64,000 nucleotides of DNA, taken from an uncultured Lachnospiraceae bacterium (GTDB taxonomy: Bacteria; Bacillota; Clostridia; Lachnospirales; Lachnospiraceae). Both the position numbers and the translations under genes were made by a program. Location of the stretch: contig CAJUBP010000002.1 in the NCBI GenBank assembly GCA_910584585.1, forward strand, positions 62,001 through 126,000, given 5' to 3'. Of the stretch, positions 26,970 through 36,377 are shown in pieces; position 1 is the first letter of the stretch; each line of letters opens with the position of its first letter. The notes beneath the pieces are model-generated. The model was not told where the DNA came from. It saw only the letters and a list, made by a program, of their open reading frames with translations, and made no database searches.

Positions 26970-28832
26970 ATGGAACGTGTGAGAAAAATTATTTCTTCCG
27001 ATCAATATAACAGAATCATTGTATTTGCGGTGTTGATGCTGGGATTTCTGGTCCTGGGGCTGCCGCTGACAGTGACTTATATTACAGATGAAACAGGAAC
27101 GATGGCCAATGCCGCTTTTCTGGCGGGGATGGACTGGTCCGTGTTTATCGACAACACAGGGGGATATTATTATAAATACGGGCAGGCGCTTTTCTGGTAT
27201 CCCATTTTTGCGTTGGTGAAGGATTCTTTTCTCATTTATAAATTGATTATGGCAGAAAGCGCGGTTTTCCTGAGCCTGGAAGGCGTGTGCGTTTATCAGA
27301 TACTTCGGAAACACTTGAAAGTGGAAAGCACAGTTCAGGCTTTGCTGATATCTGTGATTACGGCGATAACGCCTGCGGCTGTGCTGTACAGCTTGTTTGC
27401 CCGGGCGGATGTGGTGCTGGTGGCATTTTCTGTCTATGTTTTGTATTTTCTGCTGGAAGCCTGGCAGAGCCGGGGAGACAGGAAAAAACATGCCATTGTT
27501 ACGTTTTTGGCTGTGCTGTGTACGGTTTACATCTCCGCCTGCCACAGCAGAGGCATTGTATGGGTGATTGCCGTTACCATGGTGGTGCTTGTGATGCATT
27601 TTTTTACTGGGGAAAAGATGGTGAATTACTGGGTTTACGGCGGTTCCCTGATTGGGCTGATGGGAATTGACCGGATCTTAACCAGATTTTTCAAATCAAA
27701 CATCTGGGGAAATAATGTAAGGCACGCCACGGCAGAGAGTTTTGATTTTGAGAAATTAGGAGACATTTTTACTGCTGACGGCATAAAAACCATGATAAAG
27801 CTGGGGATGGGATGGATTTTTAATTTCATGACCAGTTCCATGGGGCTGGCGCTGGCAGGCGTCTTTGCGGCTCTGGTGATTATTTTGCTGTTTGTGCGGA
27901 GGAAAAAAGAAATCAGGCCGGAAGAGGCGATTCTGTGCGGTTATGGATTTTTGATCTTTGCAGGTTCCACCGCATTGGGGATGCTCTTTTTCTTCCCCCA
28001 TGTGCTGCAGAATTATTACGGAGGTTCGGCCTCCAGAGTGGATCGTCTGGTGTATGACAGATATCTGGCCGGGAGCATCAGCGTTGCGGTTCTGATCGGC
28101 ATTTATTTCTTCGTTTACCGGAAAGACATTTTTCAGAAGGTGAGCCGTATAGTCCTGGCGGCCTTGGCGTTGTTTACTTTGATTTTCTATAAAAAATTTA
28201 TCAGTATTTATATGGATCACAAGGAGTTTTCCATCCGCAACAGCATTGCCTCCAACTTGTTTGTGGATAACGGCTTTCCCGGAAATGACGCTTCCAGATA
28301 TGACAATATGTCAGGGGGGCTGTTTTACGGAGGCCTCTTTGCAGTGGCAGTGCTGATAGCGTTTCTCTTTGCGGCGTATCTGTCCTGGCGGGAGTGGGCC
28401 CTGGCCGGAATGTGCGCAGTGTTTGCCTTAAGCCTTGGGGTGAATTATGGAAAAATGCGCCTGGCCTGTGACATCAATGTAAAGGCAAAGGTGCAGGATT
28501 TACAGGATTATGTGCCGCAGATTCGGGAAGTGCCGGAAGAATACCGCTTTGTTTATGTGGATAAAAGCGCGAAGAGAATGAAGCCCCTGCAGTTGATTTT
28601 CAAGGAATTTCAGGTGTATGTCCGCAATCATTTTCCAGAAGAAAGCCAGGGGAATTATTTTATTATTTCTCTGCCGGATGAATTCAATAAAGAGATAGAC
28701 AGGAGCGACTGTTACCGGCTGGCGGACTTTGACTATGAGAACGCGGAATATTATGTGATATATGTAAAGGGAGAAGCGCTGCGGGAGGAACTTGAGAATA
28801 TGGGGCATAAGCTGCTTAAATATGGAAGTTGA
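26970..28832 (+). CDS. Multi-spanning membrane protein, probable GT-C glycosyltransferase
   Basis: 620 residues with around eleven membrane segments and a soluble C-terminal part (about 520-620). After the first membrane segment a loop has ITDETG, an acidic pair placed like the catalytic aspartate of GT-C enzymes that use polyprenyl-phosphate sugars outside the cell. No specific family was recognised. GGAGG lies 12 bases before ATG 26970. Its place after the TagF genes suggests glycosyl decoration of the exported chain, but this is inference. Confidence 0.65.
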   Translation: MERVRKIISSDQYNRIIVFAVLMLGFLVLGLPLTVTYITDETGTMANAAFLAGMDWSVFIDNTGGYYYKYGQALFWYPIFALVKDSFLIYKLIMAESAVFLSLEGVCVYQILRKHLKVESTVQALLISVITAITPAAVLYSLFARADVVLVAFSVYVLYFLLEAWQSRGDRKKHAIVTFLAVLCTVYISACHSRGIVWVIAVTMVVLVMHFFTGEKMVNYWVYGGSLIGLMGIDRILTRFFKSNIWGNNVRHATAESFDFEKLGDIFTADGIKTMIKLGMGWIFNFMTSSMGLALAGVFAALVIILLFVRRKKEIRPEEAILCGYGFLIFAGSTALGMLFFFPHVLQNYYGGSASRVDRLVYDRYLAGSISVAVLIGIYFFVYRKDIFQKVSRIVLAALALFTLIFYKKFISIYMDHKEFSIRNSIASNLFVDNGFPGNDASRYDNMSGGLFYGGLFAVAVLIAFLFAAYLSWREWALAGMCAVFALSLGVNYGKMRLACDINVKAKVQDLQDYVPQIREVPEEYRFVYVDKSAKRMKPLQLIFKEFQVYVRNHFPEESQGNYFIISLPDEFNKEIDRSDCYRLADFDYENAEYYVIYVKGEALREELENMGHKLLKYGS

Positions 28833-28918
28833 CGGATCAGAACAGATGAAAAATGGACAGAATTAGTGTCTGATAAAAAGCATAGGAGAAATGCAGGAGT
28901 TATGAAAGGAGAACGGTT

Positions 28919-31900
28919 ATGAAAAGGAGAGTGGCACTGCTTTTGCTCGCAGTTTTTATGGGAACGGGCGCCATAGAGCCATCTCTGGCCTCTTATGGGG
29001 CGGAAATACAGGAAGAGGAGCTTTCCGGGAAAAAGATGAAGTCTGCGGAAGAGTCTGAAGAGCAGGGACAAACAGGAGAGCGGAATCGGGCAGAAGAGTT
29101 GGATCAAGAGAAAGAACTGGATCAGGAAAGAGAATCGGATCTAGCAGGAGAGTTAGATCAAATAGATGCAATCGGGGACGCCGGAACGGTTGATTTGGAA
29201 TTGAAGGAAGAGAAAGGAGCGGCTCCCGCCACGATTACCATCGGCGCCAATGGGTATGAAGCCAGCAGAGCGGGGCTCCAGAAAGCCTTTGACTTCATTC
29301 AGGAACAGAATAAGAAAGGGAACAAAACTGTTTATACTGTGGCTGTTCCCGCCGGTACATACAATATTGATTCTTCGCTGTATCTTTACAGCAATACCCG
29401 CCTTGTCCTTGCGCCTGGAGCCGTAATGAAGAATACCGGGGTCGGCACATCTCTGCTTCGGCTGGGAAGAAACGGGGAAGTTTATTCCGGCACCAGCGGA
29501 TTTGCCAATGTCACCATTGAGGGCGGCACCTGGACGGCTGAGTTCCGGGATGGCTCTTCCTTGCTCCGCATGGCCCATGCCAGAAATGTGGTGATTAAAA
29601 ACGCAGTGTTTCAGGATGTGAAAAACGAGCATCATATTGAGGCGGCGGGAATTGACGGATTTACCGTGACAGGCTGTACCTTCAGCGGCTATGTAAAGAC
29701 CATTGAAAGTGATGAGCTGCTGATGGAGGCGCTGGAAATTGATATTATGGGCGGAGAAAAGTTTTTCCCTGGATATGAGAACTACGATTATACCCCCATG
29801 AAAAATGTCACTGTTTCCAATAACGTGTTCAAGAACCTGTTCCGGGGCGTGGGAACCCATTCTCTGGTGCGGGGCAGTTATTTTGAAAATATAAAGATTC
29901 AGAACAACCGGTTTGAGAATATTGCGGATTATGCTGTGCTGGCCACAAACTACCGCAACAGTTCCATAGCGGGAAATACCATGGTCAACGTAGGAGCTGG
30001 GATTTATTTTTGCAATATTCAGACCCTGGGCCGGATGGTAACGCCCACGCCTGCGCTGAAATTCAATACAGATACCCAGTCCAGAATAGAGAAAAACGCC
30101 ATTACCCTGAAAGCCGTGGATCAGACTGTAAACAGATGCGGAATCCGCGCGGAGGGAGACGAGGGAAACTATATTATCCGAAACCTTACCATAACCGGCA
30201 ACACGATCAATGCAGCCACCGGCGGCCATGGAATATTTGGAAATTATATCAGGGACTGCAATATCAGCGGCAATGCGGTAACCGGAAAAAACAATTTGTC
30301 GAAAGCGTACAAGGGAATCCGTCTCACAAACTCCGCAAACGTTCCAATCAGCGGCAACGCCATAAAAAATATGTCAGATCACGGAATAACAGTTACTGAT
30401 AAAAGTCAGAATTGCCCTATAGAGAAAAATAATGTCTCAGGTAATAAAGGCTCCGGTATTATTGTTACAGAAGGCAGTAAAAGCTGTAACATTAGCGGGA
30501 ATCAGAGCAGCAGCAATCAAGAGAATGGGATTTCTGTAACAGAGAGCGAAGGATGTCAAATCAGCGGGAACCAGAGCAGCAGCAATAAGGGAAACGGAAT
30601 TACCGTAACCAGAAGCAGCGCTGGCAATATCAGCGGAAATCAGAGCAGCAGCAATAAGAAAGCCGGGATTTCCGTGACCGGGGGCAGCGTCGGCAGTATC
30701 AGCGGAAATCGGGTCAGCTCAAATAAAGGAAGCGGGATTGCGGCCAGCGGAAGCTCTGCTCCGATGGCAATCACGAAAAATACAGTGGAAAAGAACAGTA
30801 AATATGGAATTTCCATCGGAAAAGGAAACGGATATTCTGTGGCAGACAACAGCAAGGTTTCCGAGAACGGCAAGCATGGAATCTATTTTTCTAAAAGCTC
30901 TAACGCGGAAGCGGTGAGAAATAAGGTGACATCCAATAAGAAAAGCGGCATTGTTATGTCCGGGGTGACCGGAGGCAGAGTGGAGGCCAATTCCGCTGTC
31001 AGCAGCAATAAAGAAAGCGGAATTGTCATGTCCGGCGTAACAGGGGGAAGAGTGGCCTCTAACGCCAGCATCAGCAGCAACAAGGAAAACGGGATCACCA
31101 TAAGCAAAAGCTCCGGCATTGAGGTCAGCGGCAATAAAAAAATAAAAAGTAATAAACGGACAGGAGTTTCCGTAACCGGAAAAAGCGCCAAAAACATTCT
31201 GATTTCAGGAAATAAAATTTCTTCCAGCGGGATTCACGGGCTTAGCGTGAGCGGACAATCCACAGCGCAGATTACCGGAAACTCCATCGGCAGCAATAAG
31301 AAGTACGGCGTCAGCATCGGTGAGAAAAGCAGGAACTGCCAGATTACTGGAAATACCATCAATAAGAACCGGGCAGGCGGAATTCTGATTGATGGAAAAA
31401 GCAGCGGCAGTCAGGCTGTGAAGAACACTGTGAAATATAATAAAGGCCATGGAATTACAGTAAATGCTTCCGCCAAAGCAAAGATTGCGGAGAATCTTGC
31501 TGTGAGCCATAATCGGGGCCATGGAATCCTCATAATCGGCGGATCCAGCAATACAGAAATCACTAAAAATATTGTCTCCGTCAATAAAGAGAATGGAATT
31601 GGTCTGTATGACAAATCCACGAAAGCCAGAATTATTGAAAACACCCTCCGCAAGAACGGAGAAAACGGTATATTTATCTGCGGAAAATCCAAAGTGAGTA
31701 TTCTGAAGAAAAATGATTTTACTGCCAATAAAAAACTCAATATCCAGGTGGAAACGGGCAGCCGGGCTCCGGTCAAGGACATGGGGCAGCTGACGGTAGG
31801 AAGTCTTACTGCCAAGATTACACAGCTGGAAGGGAAGGGAACGAAGGATCTTAAGATTATAGTGAAAGCCAAGGGGAAAAATATCGGTAAGGGGACGGTG

Positions 31901-32017
31901 AAGGAGGATGAAACATACAGTATTAAGATTAAGAAGCAGAAAAAGGGTACGGTAGTAACGGTGATTATGATGGATAAGCAGAAGAATCAGATGGAGAAAG
32001 AGATAAAGGTGAAGTAG
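28919..32017 (+). CDS. Secreted right-handed beta-helix surface protein
   Basis: 1032 residues. Signal peptide (MKRRVALLLLAVFMGTGAIEPS), an acidic low-complexity linker rich in ELDQE units (about 40-90), a beginning typical of pectate-lyase-like folds, then many coils of about 22-23 residues with patterns such as NISGNxSSSNKxxGIxVT, i.e. parallel beta-helix (NosD/PbH1) repeats to about residue 950, and a C-terminal domain of about 85 residues rich in lysine and beta strands (GKNIGKGTVKEDETYSIKI), like bacterial Ig-like modules. No LPXTG or catalytic residues were seen. AAAGGAG lies before ATG 28919. It may bind or process a surface glycan; many such helices are lyases, hydrolases or epimerases, but that is not shown here. 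Confidence 0.85.
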   Translation: MKRRVALLLLAVFMGTGAIEPSLASYGAEIQEEELSGKKMKSAEESEEQGQTGERNRAEELDQEKELDQERESDLAGELDQIDAIGDAGTVDLELKEEKGAAPATITIGANGYEASRAGLQKAFDFIQEQNKKGNKTVYTVAVPAGTYNIDSSLYLYSNTRLVLAPGAVMKNTGVGTSLLRLGRNGEVYSGTSGFANVTIEGGTWTAEFRDGSSLLRMAHARNVVIKNAVFQDVKNEHHIEAAGIDGFTVTGCTFSGYVKTIESDELLMEALEIDIMGGEKFFPGYENYDYTPMKNVTVSNNVFKNLFRGVGTHSLVRGSYFENIKIQNNRFENIADYAVLATNYRNSSIAGNTMVNVGAGIYFCNIQTLGRMVTPTPALKFNTDTQSRIEKNAITLKAVDQTVNRCGIRAEGDEGNYIIRNLTITGNTINAATGGHGIFGNYIRDCNISGNAVTGKNNLSKAYKGIRLTNSANVPISGNAIKNMSDHGITVTDKSQNCPIEKNNVSGNKGSGIIVTEGSKSCNISGNQSSSNQENGISVTESEGCQISGNQSSSNKGNGITVTRSSAGNISGNQSSSNKKAGISVTGGSVGSISGNRVSSNKGSGIAASGSSAPMAITKNTVEKNSKYGISIGKGNGYSVADNSKVSENGKHGIYFSKSSNAEAVRNKVTSNKKSGIVMSGVTGGRVEANSAVSSNKESGIVMSGVTGGRVASNASISSNKENGITISKSSGIEVSGNKKIKSNKRTGVSVTGKSAKNILISGNKISSSGIHGLSVSGQSTAQITGNSIGSNKKYGVSIGEKSRNCQITGNTINKNRAGGILIDGKSSGSQAVKNTVKYNKGHGITVNASAKAKIAENLAVSHNRGHGILIIGGSSNTEITKNIVSVNKENGIGLYDKSTKARIIENTLRKNGENGIFICGKSKVSILKKNDFTANKKLNIQVETGSRAPVKDMGQLTVGSLTAKITQLEGKGTKDLKIIVKAKGKNIGKGTVKEDETYSIKIKKQKKGTVVTVIMMDKQKNQMEKEIKVK
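30491..30766 (+). repeat. 69-bp coding repeats in the beta-helix gene
   Basis: ATCAGCGGRAATCAGAGCAGCAGCAAT-like units begin at 30491, 30560, 30629 and 30698, exactly 69 bases (23 codons) apart. A second near-identical pair lies at about 30958 and 31027. The DNA identity is higher than needed for the fold, so recent duplication is likely. Confidence 0.8.
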
Positions 32018-32035
32018 TTTCTGAGATGAAAAATA

Positions 32036-32093
32036 AGACTGTTTAAAGTGAATTTTACCGGAATCTATGGTAGGGGTTTATTTTAAACAGTCT
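32036..32093. repeat. 58-bp element with perfect 12-bp inverted ends
   Basis: AGACTGTTTAAA at 32036-32047 and TTTAAACAGTCT at 32082-32093. It lies 19 bases after the beta-helix gene. It may be a terminator on the minus-strand side (followed there by A/T-rich sequence) or a tiny mobile palindrome. Confidence 0.65.
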
Positions 32094-32200
32094 CATAATG
32101 TGACCACATGCATTTATAAATTTTGTCATTTTGTATATTCTTTATATTTATTCTTAAGCCTGCTAATCTTTGTAATTTGTTTTAATAGTATTTCCTCCGG

Positions 32201-32229
32201 TTGCCAAGTATAATATTTCGTGCTATAAT
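32201..32229 (+). promoter_or_regulatory. Sigma-A promoter before the ligase-like pair
   Basis: TTGCCA at 32201-32206, TATAAT at 32224-32229, spacer 17. TGAGGAAA then precedes ATG 32257. Together with the inverted repeat at 32036 it separates the beta-helix gene from a new unit. Confidence 0.75.
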
Positions 32230-32256
32230 CCAAAATATGTTTGTGAGGAAAATACC

Positions 32257-34323
32257 ATGAAATGGATCAAAATATTAAAAAAGCAGGTTTCTTTGAAAGC
32301 TGCCGCAGTCCTGCTGTGCGGGATCATCTTTTCCTTATCCTGCGGTGCAATGTGGGTCAGCAGATCCTTTAATCTGGACTGTTTTTATGATATCGGGAAA
32401 GTATATGATATTGGATATATGTCTTGCATCACTGCGGATCTTGGCATGATTTATCTGGGAGAAGGCCGGAAAATGAGTGTTACGGAAGACACAGCGGGCA
32501 AGACGGTTATATTGGAAGGAGACATGCAGCCCTGGAAAACCTTAGTGCTGGAACTGGATGATATGAACCAGGAGAGTATGGAATGGCAGTTGGAATTCTA
32601 TGACAGCGCAGGGGTTTTAACAGGGACAAAACAGATTACTATAACTTCTGGAAAAAATATAATCCCTCTTGACGGCCAGGCATTTGCCCAGATGAAATAT
32701 TTAATTAATCATAGTGCGGGGAGCACGTTTTCTATTCAGAAAATGCAGCTGCTGGAAGGGACACAGGTGACGGAAGCCAGTCAATATTGGAGCGCGGCGC
32801 TGATTTTTTTTCTGATTTATTTGGTTGTGGCTGAAATAGCAGGGAGTTTATACCGAAGGTATGGTAAAAAGAAAAAATTAGATTCTTATATTCTTTTTTC
32901 CAAACTGCAGAATATTTATCTCAGTGTGGGAAAAATGCTGCCGGATTTGGAAGGGATTCCCGCAAAATACCGTTCCGCAGGGCGCAGGCTGCTGTTTTTA
33001 GGCCTGCTGTATTATATGCTGGTGATTAATAATAAAGATACGTATTTTACTACGGCTTATTATCCCAGGCATATTCTTGTATTCGGATTGTTTTTTATCG
33101 GCATTGCAGTTTTATCGAAAGAAGGAGAGCTGAAGAAGCAGAACTGGAATTTGACTTATATGAAGATTTGGGCAGTTCTCTGGATTGTGATCTGCATTGC
33201 AGATTTTATCGTAAAAAAGCGTTTTGCCGGCTGGGGCTGGCTGATGCTGTTAGCGGTTGGATTTTTGTTCTTTATCTGGCAGAATATGAGAGAACCCCGG
33301 GAGCTGTTTCGGGATATGATAAGATCTATTGAATATTATTCACTGATCAATCTCATTTTCTGTTTTATTGCCAGACCTAAGCTAGGATGGTATGGCTATT
33401 GCGGAATTACCTGGAATCCCAATATTTATATTCAGTATCTGATGCCCATGTGTGTTGCGTCCTTGGCAGAGCTGCTGGAGTGGATTGAAAAAGGAAAAAA
33501 GGGAAAAGGCTGGATATTCCATCTTATTATGATAATCGTGGCTTTTTATATGAATTGGATTTCCCAGTCCCGCACGGGATTGTTAGCTCTGGCGCTGATT
33601 TTGCTGCTCTTTGCCGGTGCGTTTTTGTTTTTGGCGGGTCAGAAGCAGTACCGAAAGAAATGCTGGAAGGCAATTGTGACATGTACGGTAATGGCGCTTC
33701 CTGTTTCGTTTTTTTGCGGTTGGTGCATTCAGACGATTCCGCAGAAGCTGGGAACGCAGGTGATCTTTCCGAGAGATGAATACAGAATAGAAGTGGGAAT
33801 GCCTTCCCTGACATTAAATGTGGAGGCTGCCGGGCTTTTGAAGAATATAAAAGAGAATCTGACTGCGCAGAAAATCCTGCCAACCGGTGATATGGAGATG
33901 TTTACTTCCAGCAGGAATCTGTATTGGAATGCTTATCTCCGCAATATGAATCTGTGGGGGCATCCCTATCAACTGGAGATTTGGGGGAAAGGAAGACTGG
34001 AACACAGCGGATTTATTATCATTGCTTACCGGTACGGAGTATTTACTCTTGTGCCCTATTTGCTCTACCTTGGGCTGACACTTTGGTATGCTTGGAAATA
34101 TTTCAGATATAAAGGAAAAGAACAGATTTACCGGTTTTATCCCATTGGAATTACAGTGGGGATGCTGTGCATGCTGTTGGTGGAAAATGTGGAAAGACCT
34201 TTCTATTCCGTGAGCTGCCTGGCATTTTACCTGCTTCCCGGCGTGTTTATGATGAGCCGGCAATGGAAAGAGGAAACGAAATGCGGGAAGAAAACAACAG
34301 AACCATCAGTTACAAAAGAATAA
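32257..34323 (+). CDS. O-antigen ligase/polymerase-family membrane protein 1
   Basis: 688 residues. One N-terminal membrane helix, then an extracytoplasmic beta-rich domain of about 130 residues (about 40-170), another helix, a cytoplasmic loop and about ten membrane helices with the WISQSRTG stretch (about 430) of the Wzy_C/WaaL family, followed by a large outside loop. These proteins join or polymerise undecaprenyl-linked glycans outside the membrane. The gene overlaps the start of a similar gene at 34281 by 43 bases. The N-terminal outside domain is unusual for the family and may bind sugar. It is unclear whether it ligates, polymerises, or attaches the polymer to another acceptor. Confidence 0.8.
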   Translation: MKWIKILKKQVSLKAAAVLLCGIIFSLSCGAMWVSRSFNLDCFYDIGKVYDIGYMSCITADLGMIYLGEGRKMSVTEDTAGKTVILEGDMQPWKTLVLELDDMNQESMEWQLEFYDSAGVLTGTKQITITSGKNIIPLDGQAFAQMKYLINHSAGSTFSIQKMQLLEGTQVTEASQYWSAALIFFLIYLVVAEIAGSLYRRYGKKKKLDSYILFSKLQNIYLSVGKMLPDLEGIPAKYRSAGRRLLFLGLLYYMLVINNKDTYFTTAYYPRHILVFGLFFIGIAVLSKEGELKKQNWNLTYMKIWAVLWIVICIADFIVKKRFAGWGWLMLLAVGFLFFIWQNMREPRELFRDMIRSIEYYSLINLIFCFIARPKLGWYGYCGITWNPNIYIQYLMPMCVASLAELLEWIEKGKKGKGWIFHLIMIIVAFYMNWISQSRTGLLALALILLLFAGAFLFLAGQKQYRKKCWKAIVTCTVMALPVSFFCGWCIQTIPQKLGTQVIFPRDEYRIEVGMPSLTLNVEAAGLLKNIKENLTAQKILPTGDMEMFTSSRNLYWNAYLRNMNLWGHPYQLEIWGKGRLEHSGFIIIAYRYGVFTLVPYLLYLGLTLWYAWKYFRYKGKEQIYRFYPIGITVGMLCMLLVENVERPFYSVSCLAFYLLPGVFMMSRQWKEETKCGKKTTEPSVTKE

Positions 34324-36356
34324 AGATTTTTACCATCCTGCTGACAGGCCTGCTTCTTTGCTATTCCGTGGTGATGATGCATATCGGAGGCTCTTTTAAT
34401 ATCCGGGAATTCCTTTCATCTGGCCAGGTCTATGATTTTATCAGAGAAGATTTGCAGTCCTCCAGTTCCAACTGGCAGTACAGCGAAGAAGATGGGGGCC
34501 ATTGGATTCAGAAGAACAAAGCTTTGAAAAAATGGAAGATCGGAAAAAGAGCCACAGGCTGGAACTTCCTCTATCTGACAGTGGGAGAAATGTCTGCAGA
34601 ACCCATGGATATCCGCATTATTTATTATAATAAAGCAGGACAGAAGACGGCAGAACAGCCCCATATGCTGACAACGGGAGAGAATATTGTCATTCTGCAG
34701 TATCCCGATGAGGAACTGTACCGTATGGGAATCCGGATTTACGGAGCGAAAGGCCAGTTCCTCTCCATCCAGTCCATGCAGCTTCGGGAGAATGCTCTGG
34801 GTTTTTCTTTCCGGAGATTTGGAAAACTGATGGCTATTTCCTATGCAGGCTTTTTGGCTGCATTGGCTGTTTTCTGGCAGCTTTGGAAGCGTGTCAGGAA
34901 AAGAATGCCAGGAAATACCCAGAGGGTGAATGAGCAGGAAGAAGGGCCGCATTTAGATATTTTGATCGGAATTGACAAAACTGCGGTACAAAAACAGCAT
35001 AACAAAGGAAGCTGTCTAAAGACACTGCAGGAAATCTATCAGATTTTAATCGAAGATATCTGCCAATGGGCGCATCACAGAACTGTGTCCAAGGGCCGTG
35101 AAGCCAGCCGGAAACTGCTGTGGTGTTTCCTGTTTCTATGGATGACAGCGGCAAATGCGCTGGGCTGGTGCACCGATGGACAGGCCCACCGCTATTATAT
35201 GCTGTCCCTCAGCCTGATTTTTCTTATGTTGGCGGTTCTGTCCTGGGATGGGCCTTCACATTATGTAAACTGGAAAAATCCCCTGTGCCTGTCCTGGCTG
35301 TGGCTGTGGCTGGGAACGCTGCTCTCCGATGTATTTGTGGTGTCGGATCATAAATGGCATGGAATACCGATGCTGTTTGCCTGCGGGATTTTGATTTTTG
35401 TATGGAATAACAGGAAGGATCCTGAGAAATTGATCTCTGAGATTTTGTGGGCTTTGGAAGTTGATTTCGGAATCGCCCTGCTCTTTTGCATGATATTCCG
35501 CACGAAAAAACTGGCTGTCCGCTATAACGGAATCTTTCCGGATTCTCAGCAGTTTGCCATGTACGCAGCGTTGATGCTGGCAGTTTTCCTGGTAGAAATC
35601 GGAAATCTGCCGGGCCAAAAGAATCTTTTCCGAAAAAGCATTTGGCCGATAACAGGAGCAGCCCTTTCGCTGTTTTTCCTGCAGCGGGCAGGCAGCAGAA
35701 GCGGTTTTGTCACATTGGCAGTTCTTTTGGGCATTTTTGTAATATGGAATTATTACAGGCGGGAAGACTGGCTGAGAGAGTGGAAAACTTTCGCGGTCTG
35801 CGGTTTCAAAGCGGGGCTGATAGCCGTTTTTTGTGTATTTATTGTGCATGTTTCCATAAAATATCTGCCGGGCGCATTGGGCACAGAGGTGACTTTTGAA
35901 CAGGAGCATTTGGACAGCAGCCTGTGGCCGGAACAGATGGCGGATTTCGATGCGTTGGAACCGGGGCTGATGGAAGGCGTTCAGTCCGCAAAAGATATCG
36001 ATTACGGCATGTACTGGAAGAATTATATCCGGCGGCTGGGATTTACCGGAAGCAGCCAGGAGGTTCGCCTGCGCCGGGAAAGCATCCCTTCCAACAATAC
36101 GTATCTCCAGATGATGTACCGATATGGAATATTCATTCTGATTCCCTTTCTGGTATTGCAGATTAGCCTGATAGGGAAAGGAATTTCGAAGATAAGAAAG
36201 GGAACCAGGGAAGATATCTGGGTGTTTATGACGGGGGCTGTCTTCCTCTGCTTTTGCTTTGTGACAGACGCGGATGTGGCCGCCGGGCATCCCTTGTGGT
36301 TCTGTTATTACGGAGGCATGGGATATTGGTTTAGCAGTTACGGTGGTCAGAATTAA
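34281..36356 (+). CDS. O-antigen ligase/polymerase-family membrane protein 2
   Basis: About 691 residues and a paralogue of the gene before it: same length, same N-terminal helix plus beta-rich outside domain (GGSFNIREFLSSGQVYDF here, RSFNLDCFYDIGKVYD there), and the same membrane core with QRAGSRSG. ATG 34281 is preferred (AGAGG upstream, matching the paralogue's length); the frame is open to 34167, deep inside the preceding gene. The overlap suggests coupled translation. Two adjacent copies may form a pair acting on different chains, or one may be the polymerase and the other the ligase. Confidence 0.78.
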   Translation: MREENNRTISYKRIKIFTILLTGLLLCYSVVMMHIGGSFNIREFLSSGQVYDFIREDLQSSSSNWQYSEEDGGHWIQKNKALKKWKIGKRATGWNFLYLTVGEMSAEPMDIRIIYYNKAGQKTAEQPHMLTTGENIVILQYPDEELYRMGIRIYGAKGQFLSIQSMQLRENALGFSFRRFGKLMAISYAGFLAALAVFWQLWKRVRKRMPGNTQRVNEQEEGPHLDILIGIDKTAVQKQHNKGSCLKTLQEIYQILIEDICQWAHHRTVSKGREASRKLLWCFLFLWMTAANALGWCTDGQAHRYYMLSLSLIFLMLAVLSWDGPSHYVNWKNPLCLSWLWLWLGTLLSDVFVVSDHKWHGIPMLFACGILIFVWNNRKDPEKLISEILWALEVDFGIALLFCMIFRTKKLAVRYNGIFPDSQQFAMYAALMLAVFLVEIGNLPGQKNLFRKSIWPITGAALSLFFLQRAGSRSGFVTLAVLLGIFVIWNYYRREDWLREWKTFAVCGFKAGLIAVFCVFIVHVSIKYLPGALGTEVTFEQEHLDSSLWPEQMADFDALEPGLMEGVQSAKDIDYGMYWKNYIRRLGFTGSSQEVRLRRESIPSNNTYLQMMYRYGIFILIPFLVLQISLIGKGISKIRKGTREDIWVFMTGAVFLCFCFVTDADVAAGHPLWFCYYGGMGYWFSSYGGQN

Positions 36357-36377
36357 GAAAAGCGAAGGGAAACAAAT

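Noticed and set aside
30491..31060. CRISPR or intergenic repeat array
   Set aside because: The repeats are in frame inside the beta-helix gene and encode its coils.
35256..36290. Minus-strand open frame of about 344 codons
   Set aside because: It is antisense to the second ligase-family gene and has no domain or ribosome binding site.
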